A stretch of 64,000 bases of DNA, taken from NCBI GenBank assembly GCA_963565915.1, contig OY751492.1, forward strand, positions 3,658,001-3,722,000. Direction: 5' to 3'. A program made the translations under genes and the position numbers. Positions 46,302-56,807 of the stretch are shown here, piece after piece (position 1 is the first letter of the stretch; each line of letters begins with the position of its first letter). The stretch is from Entoloma clypeatum (taxonomy: Eukaryota > Basidiomycota > Agaricomycetes > Agaricales > Entolomataceae). The notes under the pieces are model-generated. The model saw only the letters and a list, made by a program, of their open reading frames with translations, had not been told where the DNA came from and did no database searches.

Positions 46302-47641
46302 ATGAGTCAAGACGTCGCGCTTCTTTGAAGACTTCACCAGTAACCCATTCGCCTCACCAGAAGCCCGACAGGAGGAGCTAAGTCCTCGAGACAGTATCGA
46401 TTTTACACTCATCCAGCAGTACATCGAATCGGAGATCCGTCGCATCCTACAGCAGGTGCTTGACGAAGAACTAGACAACGACGAGCATCGCCCCCATGGC
46501 GAGATAGCAGAGAGCATCCATCTTGCTCGACAACACCAGATCGCGTGTTACAACACCCGACAGAACGAACTCGAAAGCTTTCGTGTTCAAGAAGGACCTC
46601 AGACAGGTCAGATCACAGAGATCAGAGAGTTTATCGGTGTCCAGACAACCGTTATCAGAAGATTGATAAGGACGCTCACATCGAGACGTCCCAGAACCGC
46701 ATCATCATGTCGTACTCGAAGCAACAGATCTACGCCCACTTTACAACCACCGAACAACAGACCGAGTACGGTCGTTGGGCACGAAACGAGAGACTTGACC
46801 CCTTCTCACAACCAACAGACGCGCAGGAACAGAGATTCCTTAGAGATCTACAGAGGAAATACCCCGAACGTTTTGCCACCGATTCCGCTGACGAGTCCCC
46901 TGACGAATTTGCTTTTGACTCCGCGCAGTCAGATATCGAACAGACGCCTAGAACAGGGACTCATTTTCAACCCTTACCTGTATCCCGAACCCCATCTTCA
47001 TCCCAACAACCCGACCCCTCTCCTTCTCCACAGACTCTAGACATGGCAGAAGCTCTGGCAGTACAAACGATGGATACATCCAAGATCATCAAGGATCCTG
47101 GGATGTTCAAAGACAGACACACCTTTGACAAGTGGTGGAAAGCCACTAAACTATACATCAGGTTCCAAAAGAGCCTAACAGACGATCAGAAGATTCTTGC
47201 GGTATTATCTCGCATGATGGAAGGGTCCGGCAGGCACTGGGCCAGTAACAAGTTAGACGCTCTTGCCGTTGACAACGAGAACATCACCTGGCTAGGATTC
47301 TCCGATGATATCGCCAACAAATCAGTTGCTGCCAAAGCAAGACTTGAAGTTCTGAGACAAGAGAAACGCACCGTCAGGCCATGGAGATTGACAAAGCAGG
47401 AGTGGCCCGTTGCTACAACTGTCAACGTTTCGGTCACCTCGCTAAAGACTGCAGCGCTCCAAAGAAGAAAGATGATCACAAGTGTTTCAACTGCGACCAA
47501 GAAGGCCATATTGCGCGCAACTGCCGCAAGCCGAAGAAGAACTCCGGAAGGGTTAGGAAGGTGTCTGAGGAAGATGCCGAGAATGATGAAACCACAATCT
47601 TAGAAGCCGACGAGAAGGATTTTTCCGAAGGGTCCAATTAA
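46302..47641 (+). pseudogene. Gypsy family B Gag, frameshifted
   Basis: Gag-like coding sequence spread over three frames. An ATG at 46302 opens only eight codons. An ATG-less frame continues from 46306 (RFFEDFTSNPFASPEA). A second frame from about 46690 carries MSYSKQQIYAHF and the capsid-like stretch FKDRHTFDKWWKATKLYI. A third frame from about 47381 carries two CCHC zinc knuckles (CYNCQRFGHLAKDC and CFNCDQEGHIARNC). Between LEVLRQEKRTV and MEIDKAGVARC part of Gag appears to be missing. The zinc knuckles identify it as a nucleocapsid region. Confidence 0.8.
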
Positions 47642-47904
47642 ACGACGCTAAGTCGCGACCCTTATCTATTAAATGGACTTGCTTGCCTTGTATGACTGCA
47701 GACAATAGAACCTATGTCATCCCTGCCAAGTGAGCCGCTGTGTCGACTAAGATTGTGAAGGGAGACAAACCTCCGAAACAGCGAGAGATCAGGCTGTGAG
47801 CTCAGCTCAAAACACGACGAGGACCAAAGGTCATTTGACCTGAGGTTGATAGCGGATGTGAACGCACATGCATCCATCCCAGAATAGTACGCGAACAGAA
47901 CCTC

Positions 47905-50900
47905 CCCACGCGAGGAATACCGCCCATAGCAATTCTAAATGTGGATGGATCACCAAATTGACAACAGAAAGCGAACCAACTTGCCGAAGTCAAGCTGGAT
48001 CTGGGAACACATCAGGAAACCATGGAAGCAATGGTACTGGACATTGGGAGAACAGACATGCTCTTGGGACATGACTGGTTGGTACACCACAATCCTACAA
48101 TCAATTGGACAACCGGCGCTGTAACGTTCAACCGGTGCCCAACGACATGCCGAACCAAACATTCAGAATTCAGGGTTAACCTTGATGGTCGCAAACACTG
48201 GGTTCGCATGGTTGAGGTGCGCGACAAAGATGCACCCAAGAAGTCGGATCAGAAATGGAAGCCTGGAGACCCTATATTGGAAGCGGTCACTCCCACACCA
48301 CCTCCCACAACCAAACGACCCTCATATGTTGATCGGTTTACTCACCTCTTTGAGAAGGAGAACTTTGATAAGATCCCGAAGGAAAGGGAATGGGACCATG
48401 GTATTGAACTTACACCGGACGCACCAAAGGAAGTAGGGGGAAATACATATCCCATGACACAAAAGGAACAAGAGGAATTGGACGCTTTCATTGACGAGGG
48501 TCTAGCAACTGGAAAGATCCGCCCATCCAAATCCCCTTATGCTTCCCCTTGCTTCTTCATCAATAAGAAGGATGGTTCCAAACGATTGGTACAAGATTAC
48601 CGCATGGTCAACAAATTTACGGTCAAAGACAAGTTCCCACTCCCGTGCATCTCTGATCTCTTGGATGTGCTGAAAGATGCAGTCTACTTCAATAAAATGG
48701 ACATCATGTGGGGTTACAACAATGTCCGGATTAAAGAAGGCGATGAATGGAAGGCTGCCTTCCTCACCAGTCGAGGATTGTTTGAACCATTGGTCATGTT
48801 TTTCGGCCTTTGCAACTCCCCGGGAATGTTCTCTCAGATGATGGCTAGTCTATTCCGGGACCAGATCCGCCGACGCATCTGCATGATCTACATGGATGAC
48901 ATTGTGGTTATTGGTAAAACCAAGGAAGAACTCGCGCGAAACACCGAAGAAATTCTGCAGATCCTATCGGACAATGACTTGTTCCTGAAGGAGAAGAAGT
49001 GTTTCTGGGAAGTAACGAAATGCCCCATATTGGGATATGTCGTTGGTGAAGGACGTGTCGAGATGGAAACCGAGAAGGTGGACACGATCCGAAACTGGCG
49101 AGCACCCACATCAAAAAAGGAAGTCCAGAAGTTCCTTGGGTTTGCTAACTTCTATCAGTGCTTCATTGAAGGATACTCAAACATTGCGAAACCACTTACC
49201 CCGCTCACAGGCGGCACTACGTTTACTTGGGGACCAACGGAACAAAAGGCATTTGAAGGTCTCATACAGGTGATCACATTGGCACCAGTCTTGGCATTAC
49301 CAAAACCAGATGGACAGTTCAGGGTCAAAACCGATGCATCGGGCTATGCAATTGGGGCTGTACTCTCTCAAAAACAGGACGACAAATGGCATCCTATCGC
49401 GTTCTTGTCGTGGACCATGTCCGCGGCCGAACAAAATTACGAGATATACGACAAAGAGCTCTTGGAGACACTATCTACTTGAAGCCAGGGAATGCTTTGA
49501 GATCTTAACTGATCACAAGAACCTGGAGTATTTCTGCCGTCCTCAGGACCTAAATCAACGACAAAGGCGCTGGAAGATGAAGTTACAAGACTATGACTTC
49601 GAATTACGGCATGTGCCTGGCAAGACAAATGCAAAAGCGGACATCCTGTCGCGCTTACCCTGGTATGAAACAGAACTCAAACCGCAAGACAGTGACCAAA
49701 TGCTCAAGGAGGGACTATTCTTGAAACGATTGGAATCAGAAGACATGGTACAAATGGAGATGTTCACGGAGGAACAATTCTTTGAAGGGGGTGAAACATC
49801 TGATTCCATCAAGATTGGAAACATCACAACCATCGAAAATCTGTGGATCGCACGCATCAAGGGTTCAAACCGCATGGAGACAGAAGTAGCCCAGGGTCTA
49901 AAGAAGAATCCTCATTGGTATCAACAGGAAAACGGCATCACATATGCAGGTGAACAAGTCTATGTTCCACCGGACCCACAACTGCGTCAAGAACTAATGT
50001 TTGAGTCACATGATGCACCAGTGGCTGGACATCCAGGACAGTATCGGACACACGAACTCCTCACTCACACCTACTGGTGGCCTACCATCCTGCATGATGT
50101 GAAGAAGTACGTAAAGGGTTGCAACACCTGTCAGCGCAACAAGATCAACAGACAGAAATGACATGCTCCGCTACACCCCCATGTGGCACCAAGTCATCCA
50201 TGGGAAGACATAGGAATTGACGTCGTGGGACCGATACCAGAGTCCGATGGAAAGAATGCGATTCTGGTCATCATGGATAGACATTCAAAGATGCTCCATC
50301 TCATTCCGACAACCATGAAATTATCGGCTGAAGGATTAGCCAAGATCTATCGGGATCAGATATGGAAGCTTCACGGAATCCCCAAGAAAATCATCAGTGA
50401 CAGGGGACCACAGTTCGCCGCTAAGTTCATGGAGATACTTTGCCGCATGTTAGGGATCAAAAGGAATCTGTCCACCGCATACCATCCACAGACTGATGGA
50501 CAGGCCAAACAATCGCATCAGGAAACAGAAGCGTTCTTATGAAACTTTGTCAACCATCTGCAAGATGATTGGGCTGAATGGATCGCAATCGCCGAATTCC
50601 AGTACAATGACAAAGAACATCAGGCGACAAAGCACACACCATTCTACCTCAACTATGGCTTACATCCTTGGAAGGGAGAACTTGTGTTGGAAGACACCAA
50701 CCCGGCTGCCAACAGCTTCTTGGAAAAACTCAAACAAGCACAAGAAGAAGCCAATGCAGCACTGAAACAGGCACAGGATCAGATGAAGAAGACAGTTGAT
50801 ACACAACAGAGTCCATCTCGGAACTACCGCATCGGAGACAAGGTGTGGCTGGAAGGGACTAACATCAGAACTAACCATCCCTCGAAGAAACTTGACGCAC

Positions 50901-51265
50901 TCCGACACGGACCATTCAAGGTCCTAGAAAAGAAAGGGGCTAGCGCATACCTTCTTGATCTTCCGAAGACTTGGAAAATGATTCAGCCTGTGTTCAACGA
51001 GACCCTGTTGTCACCTTATGAAACCCCGAAGTATGCCATCCAGAAGAAGAAACCAGCGCCTGATCCGATCATCATTGAAGGACGAGAAGAGTATCATGTG
51101 TCCACAATCCTAGACTCTCAAAAGTTCCGTGGAAAGATCCAGTACCTCGTCCAGTGGGAAGGATATGGCCCAGAAGAGAACACATGGGAACCTCGAGCTA
51201 ATGTTCAGAACGCTCAAGATTTGATCCGTGATTTCCATCGGCAGAACCCGTCTTGCCCACGATAA
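47905..51265 (+). pseudogene. Gypsy family B Pol, disrupted
   Basis: The upstream protease active site is not recognisable (47690-47900 is degraded). From 47905 the frame gives the protease C-terminal part (LLGHDWLVHHNPTINW), RT (LVQDYRMVN, YMDD near 48888-48900), RNase H (KTDASGYAIGAVLS), the integrase zinc finger (GHPGQYRTHEL...CNTCQRNK), integrase core (IDVVGPI, SDRGPQFAAKF) and a C-terminal chromodomain (IQYLVQWEGYGPEENTWEP). Defects: TGA at 47959, a short deletion with frameshift near 49475 that removes part of RNase H, TGA at 50159 and TGA at 50540. The catalytic glutamate motif reads DGQAKQSHQ, with Lys at 50507-50509 in place of Glu. Confidence 0.92.
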
Positions 51266-51397
51266 AAGACAGTGTTTGAAATCCATAACAGTATCGACCT
51301 CATCAGTCAACCACACACCGAGTTCCCCGCTCTAGTCTTTTCCCTGCCCAATATAGCCTCCCCCTTCTTCTTCTATCTCTCAACCATCCTCACCGCC

Positions 51398-51769
51398 ATG
51401 TCCAACACCACCGTTACCTCCACCTCCACCACCGACATCAACCCCGCCATCGCCGCCCTCATGAACGAAGCACTCTCCATGAGAGACCAAATCCATGCCC
51501 TCGAAACTTCCCTTGCCGACCTCCTTCATCGCCAGATGCATATCCGGCTTCACTCGCTGTCCAACCTCCCTGTCGCCCCGAGTCCCGAGGAAAAACAAAT
51601 TCTCGGAAACTACACCAGCACCCTTGTGATCGAAAATCAACATATTTGGCTGGCTATCAAAGGCCTTGAACTCGCCGTTGCCATCAACGAGGAGTTGATT
51701 TATGATTGGAGTCTCAAGGAGAGTCCGAACTGGTCCGATCCCAGCAACAATGAGGGATGGGGACAATGA
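51398..51769 (+). CDS. Extra ORF between pol and 3' LTR (123 aa), unknown
   Basis: ATG in a good context (caccgccATGtcc) opens an intact 123-codon frame, MSNTTVTSTST...NNEGWGQ, that ends 3 nt before the 3' LTR start. It is Ser/Thr-rich at the N-terminus, then helical and possibly coiled-coil (ALMNEALSMRDQIHALET, LADLLHRQMHI), with a Trp/Asn-rich acidic C-terminus. There is no signal peptide or membrane segment, so it does not look like an envelope protein. Pol of the same element has three stops and a frameshift, while this frame is open, although it is short. No family is recognised. Confidence 0.5.
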   Translation: MSNTTVTSTSTTDINPAIAALMNEALSMRDQIHALETSLADLLHRQMHIRLHSLSNLPVAPSPEEKQILGNYTSTLVIENQHIWLAIKGLELAVAINEELIYDWSLKESPNWSDPSNNEGWGQ

Positions 51770-51772
51770 CAC

Positions 51773-52134
51773 TGTGAGGACACAGAGTACGGACTCTACG
51801 GTATGCGGACAACATCATCACTTTTACTTATCGGCCCGGCTCGGCGCCCTCTTACGAATACATTATGTCGCAACATCTATTTCCATTCCCTTTGCTACTG
51901 CTCTGACTCATTCCGCAGTATGTATGACTCATTGTACATAGCCTTCCGCAGTCGCCTTACTCAGGCGCACTGCCTTCCGCAGTACTGACTCATCCGCTAC
52001 CGCCTATAGTCAGTACCTATATAAACCTCTTGTACTGTAGTAGATTCCTTAGATTTAGCAATCACATTGCTCTTCGCCTTTCCACTTTCCTGCATACTCT
52101 GCCCGAACCTTGGAACGGTTTGTTAAGCATAACA
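51773..52134 (+). repeat. 3' LTR of gypsy family B
   Basis: 362 bp, TGTGAGGACAC...GCATAACA; TATA box near 52016-52029. It ends at the junction with family A sequence. Confidence 0.88.
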
Positions 52135-54805
52135 GAAAAGGAGCTCATGATGAAGATCATGCTGGAAACACTGCAGGACAAACATACTTTTGATGTTGAA
52201 GCTTTATTGGACTCAGGGGCAACAGGAATGTTCATTGATGTGGACTTTGCCAAGAAAAACAACATTAAATTAAGGGAACTACCATTTCCTATTCGGGTGT
52301 ACAACATGGACGGCATGCTTAACCAAGGAGGCTCAATCACGCATGAAGCCGTTCTGGCTATGTGACACAAAGGGCATGTGGAAATAGCAGTGTTTGAAGC
52401 ATGTAATTTGGGGAAAGCTAAAATTATTGTGGGACACACCTGGTTGAAACGCCACAACCCGGAAATTGATTGGGAACATGGGAATGTCAAACTATCACAA
52501 TGTCCAGAAGAATGTGGAATGCGTAGAATGCACTACTTAAAGAAAACGGCTAGAACTAAATGGGGCAGAAGAATTATTGAAGCCATAGACATGGATGAAG
52601 GAAGTATACCAACGGAAGTTATTCATATGATCAGAGGAGCAAAGACGGAACCTATGCAAGAGGAATCTGCAGAGCAGAAAGTGCCTCGTAAATATCACCC
52701 ATATTTATCTGTCTTCAAGAAAAAGGCATCGGAAAGATTACCGATTTGGAAACCATGGGATCACGCCATAGACTTAAAGCCTGATTTCGTCCCAAAAAAG
52801 GCTAAGGTTTACCCACTGTCACCGGAAGAAAGGAAAGAAGTATCTGAGTTTGTGAATGAGCAATTACATAAAGGATATATCAGACCTACCAAGTTGTCAC
52901 AAACCTCGCCGGTGTTCTTTATACCCAAAAAAGATGGAAAGAAATGAATGGTACAGGATTACCGATATATTAATAGCTGGACTGTTCAAAATAATTATCC
53001 ACTCCCATTAATTCCGGAGTTGATCAATAAGTTAAAAGGGAAGAAAAGGTTCACCAAGATGGATCTCAGATGGGGATTTCAACTTTAAATTAATACACAA
53101 GGCAGGAACCTCAATGGGGAAGGCAGACGCTCTTTCAAGAAGAGTTGACCATAGAAAGGGGGTGGAAAATGACAATGAGGATGTAACACTAATGAAACCC
53201 AAATATTTCCACTTGCTTGCAATGGATCGGGGACATCTACTTATTGATGGAGAAGAAACTAAACTATTGAAACACATCAGGGATGCAAAAGAGTTTGATG
53301 AGCAAGTGCTCAAAGCGGTGGAAGAATTAAAGAAAACAAACACAAAAACATCACGAGTGGAGGAATGGCATGAGGAGCAGGGTTTATGGTTGCACAGAGG
53401 AAAGGTTTACGTTCCAAAGGATCAGGAACTCAGGGTGGAAATTATTAAATTAAATCGCGACAATCCAGTCGCTGGACATCCGGGTCAATGGAAAACCCTG
53501 GAATTAGTTACGCATAATTATTGGTGGCCCAGAATCACAAACATGGTCAAAGCTTATGTTGAGGGCTGCGACAAATGCCAACAATCAAAGAATGTGCCTC
53601 AACCGCTAGCCGGTAAATTAAAAGCAAACACGGAACATGCGGGACCATGGAAACACGTTACTGCGGACTTTATTGTAGGACTCCCAGAGGCTCAGGGATA
53701 TAATGCTGTACTAGTGGTCGCTTGTAGATCTACAAAACAAGCACACTTTATCAAAACATGTGACAAAGTCTCAGCTGAAGGATTAGCTAAGCTATATCGG
53801 GACAAAGTCTGGAAACTTCATGGATTGCCGGAAATGCTGACATCAGATCGAGGACCTCAATTCACGGCAACTTTTATGAAAGAATTAAACAAGATCCTGG
53901 GGATTACAACTAAATTATTGACGGCGTACCATCTGCAAACAGACGGACAAACAGAACGGATCAACCAGGAGTTGGAGCAGTATCTAAGATCATTTATTTC
54001 CCATCGGCAAATGGATTGGCCCAAATGGATGGCAAGCGCGGAGTTCGCCTATAATAATAAAATACACACAGCAACTCAGTTTTCACCGTTCTATGTAAAT
54101 TATGGATTCAACCCTAGAATGGGCATAGAACCTCGAAGGGCAGAAAAGTCAGAACTGGCAAAGGAATTTGCGGAGAGAATGAAGAAGATTCATGAGGAGG
54201 CAGAAGTGGTGCTAGTAAAAGCACGAGAAGAGATGGAACAGTATGCAAACCTGAAACAGGGTGATGCACCAGTTTACAAAGTTGGCAACAAAGTTTGGTT
54301 ATCAACTAAAGACCTGAAGTTGAACCGACCCTTAAAGAAACTTGCCAAACGATGGATTGGACCCTATGCCATAACCAAGATCATTTTGTCACATGCTGTG
54401 GAACTTAAATTGCTGAAGTGGTGGAAGATTCTGGTAATTAACATATCGCGGGTTCAATCATTCAAGGAACCTATATATAAGTCTCAAACGACGCGAGCAC
54501 CGAACCCCATCGTAATCAACAGAGAAGAAGAACACAAGGTGTCTAAAGTTATTGACTCAAGGATGAAGCAAGGGAAGTTGGAGTATCTGGTACAATGGGA
54601 GGGTCTGACTCAGGACCACAACATGTGGGAACCCGAGGATCACCTGGAACATGCCAAGGAAGCGGTGGAAGACTTCTTTAGATTAAACCCGAATGCACCC
54701 TGGCGCTTACGTGCAAACATCTCTGAAGGATTAGAATTTAAACCATATGAGAATTTCACGGACACCCCGGACGACATCATATCTTGCCTGGAAGTCGAGA
54801 TCTAG
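52135..54805 (+). pseudogene. Ty3/gypsy chromovirus pol (family A, copy 2), RT deleted
   Basis: Begins in the protease region just after the family B LTR (EKELMMKIMLETLQ, then [12 protein letters not shown] with the catalytic Asp kept). TGA at 52363 (Trp in copy 1) and TGA at 52945 (CGA in copy 1) interrupt it. At about 53077 some 900 bp covering the RT palm and RNase H are missing, and MDLRWG is joined out of frame to FQL. From 53114 a 563-codon frame is open to TAG 54803: RNase H tail, H2C2 finger, integrase core with TADFIVG, TSDRGPQF and DGQTERINQ, and a chromodomain (YLVQWEGL). The integrase half could in principle be made, but the element is dead. Confidence 0.93.
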
Positions 54806-54816
54806 AAAGGGGGTAA

Positions 54817-55144
54817 TGTTCTGATCGTATTTTCACTTTTCACTTTATCTTATCTTATTTCAATCTTATCTTATCTACATCATATCATACATGAGGACAT
54901 CTTATCATTATCACGCAGCAGGATGCGAAGGATCCGGGGTTGCGCAGCATGACGCTGCCTCAACGCAGCCTCATGGTATTTACATATATAAGTAGGGTAC
55001 TCTCACTTGTATTTGATAGCTTGTTCTCTTGAGATTCCCACTGGGTCTCTTGGCAATACAGCCCCTTCATCATCTTTCCACATTTTTCCTCTAAGTTCAG
55101 AAGTTTGGGCTCGCAACATTGTTAGACTTAGTGTTGCCTCAACA
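54817..55144 (+). repeat. 3' LTR of gypsy family A copy 2
   Basis: 328 bp, TGTTCTGATC...GCCTCAACA, after the same polypurine tract as copy 1. It has an extra segment of about 30 bp near 54920-54955 and a TATA box (catatataagtaggg). Confidence 0.88.
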
Positions 55145-56267
55145 AGAAGGGATTGAGGGAGGAGTGGAGTGGAGTGCTGTGTTGCGGACTTTGGATATTG
55201 TTTGACTTTTGGCTGTTGCCGAGGTCGGCAAATTCCAATGTTTCATCAATCATCAGTGGCTGGGCCTGGCACCTGCCGAGTATATATAAACGGAGTCTCA
55301 GTCGATTTGTTGCTTACCCCCATCACTTCACTCCTCCCTCGTTCCCTCCTCCCTCCACTTTGCCCCTCCCCCGTCCTCTGTTGTCTCCTCCACATAGGTA
55401 AGCACCCCTCTGGCCATGCCAGTTCACACCACTGATGAAACATGCCAGAATGGCAGGGGGCGTGTGTTCAATGCCACTGGCGCTCCCTCCCCCTGCTCTG
55501 TTGGCGGCTCGTCCCTCTGCTCATGCGAGGGCCACGGGGGTGCATGCTGGGTGAGCACTCAACCTTCACGCCACATCACACCACTGACAAACATGCTGGA
55601 ATGGGAGCGGCACACGTGAAATGCCACTGGCCCTCCCTCCCCCTCCTCTGTTGCCCCCTCCTCCCTCTGCAGTTGTGGGTAAGCACCCAACCTTCACGCC
55701 ACCTCACACCACTGACAAAACACGCCAGAACGGCGGGGGCACACGTGAAACACCACTGGCTCTCCCTCCCGTCCTCCCTCTGCTCACACGAGGCCCACAG
55801 GGGCCCCAGATAGGTAAGTACCCCGACTGCCATGTGACATCACCACTGACAAAACGCCTCAGAACGGCGCTGACGGAACACGTGAGAACGGCCAGAGACA
55901 TGCGGGAAGCAAAGCAGGATGCCAACACATGCGCCATCAGGCACGCCATGGGCGACGAACGGCGGGAAACGCGACAACACATGTGACAAACGGCATGTGA
56001 CACAGGAACAACGAGGCAAACGAGCAACCGCTCAGGATCTATGTACGCATGAAGAACAAGCAGCGCAAAGCCGTTGAGCTGATAAGTCCTTGTGCCAGGA
56101 CAGGGGAGTTTGTTATAAACAAACATGTTAGTATGTGCACCCGAATATTCGGCCGCGTGATACAGGAGCACTCAAACCTTGCGAGGTTGGCCGTTGATGG
56201 CGCTGGGGGGTGTCTGCGCCCTACCCACCAAAGAAGCGCCTGTGCGGTCCTTACCCTTTGATCACGT
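55145..56267. repeat. Family D repeat with about 130-bp tandem units
   Basis: A TATA-like gagtatatataaacgg (about 55280) is followed by pyrimidine-rich sequence and four units starting ggtaagcaccc or close variants, at about 55396, 55550, 55678 and 55814. Each contains caccactgacaaaacacgcc. Related units occur at 34166-34370, 37690-37745 (minus), 42640-42700 (minus) and 60660-60720. No gene is supported; frames on both strands lack domains. Confidence 0.65.
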
Positions 56268-56807
56268 TCACTTGCCAGAGGGGGCTGCACCTCTTTGAAC
56301 CCAGCGCACTACCACGCGACTACCACCAACAGTTGTGTTGGGCGTTGGATGATCTCTAAAGGCAAAAGGCCCTGGATTGTCCATAATGAATTTCCCAAAG
56401 ATGTCCCAGATGGGAGTGTTCCTCAAGAAGGTGGGCATGTCTAGTGGTCTGGTGGGGTGATGCAGACATTTGTAGAACATGTGTGTGAAGTTCTCGACGG
56501 ACCCCAGTCCACAGTCGCATTGTTCAACTTTGTCTCCAATGTTGAACCTATGTCTATAGTGGCCAATTGGGGTGTGGCTGGTGAGGCGGCGGACCATTTG
56601 AGCCATGAGGGATTGGGAGTGACCCACATCCTTAAGCCATGTGCCGCCCTTGAGGTGGGACAGTTTCATTTGTTTGGCCCGAGCATGGTCTTGGCGTCTG
56701 ACGCATGATCTCGGGAACTGGTAGTGACGGCTGACATACTTGGGGGACTGGTACAGGTTGTTCCAGTTGCCGAGCATGTCATCCGTGAATAATACAAACC
56801 CAGCCAA
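56268..56807 (-). pseudogene. LINE-type ORF2, C-terminal fragment
   Basis: A 179-codon frame containing KLSHLKGGTWLKDVG, LTSHTPIGHYRHRFNIGD and a zinc-knuckle-like CDCGLGSVENFTHMFYKC. This order (substrate stretch, T.H.PIG.Y..RF, then C.CG...H....C) is typical of the C-terminus of non-LTR retrotransposon ORF2 proteins in fungi. No RT domain is found upstream on the minus strand, so it is a 3' relic. Exact family unknown. Confidence 0.55.

Larger units (their letters stand above)
45881..52134 (+). mobile_element. Ty3/gypsy chromovirus, family B, with both LTRs
   Basis: LTRs 45881-46251 and 51773-52134 enclose gag, pol and an extra 3' ORF. The LTRs differ by a 12-bp indel near the start (absent from the 5' copy) and a 21-bp indel (absent from the 3' copy), which exactly account for the 371 versus 362 bp lengths. 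No TSD is seen: flanks are AGAAC on the left and GAAAA on the right. The right side joins family A sequence directly. Confidence 0.9.
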
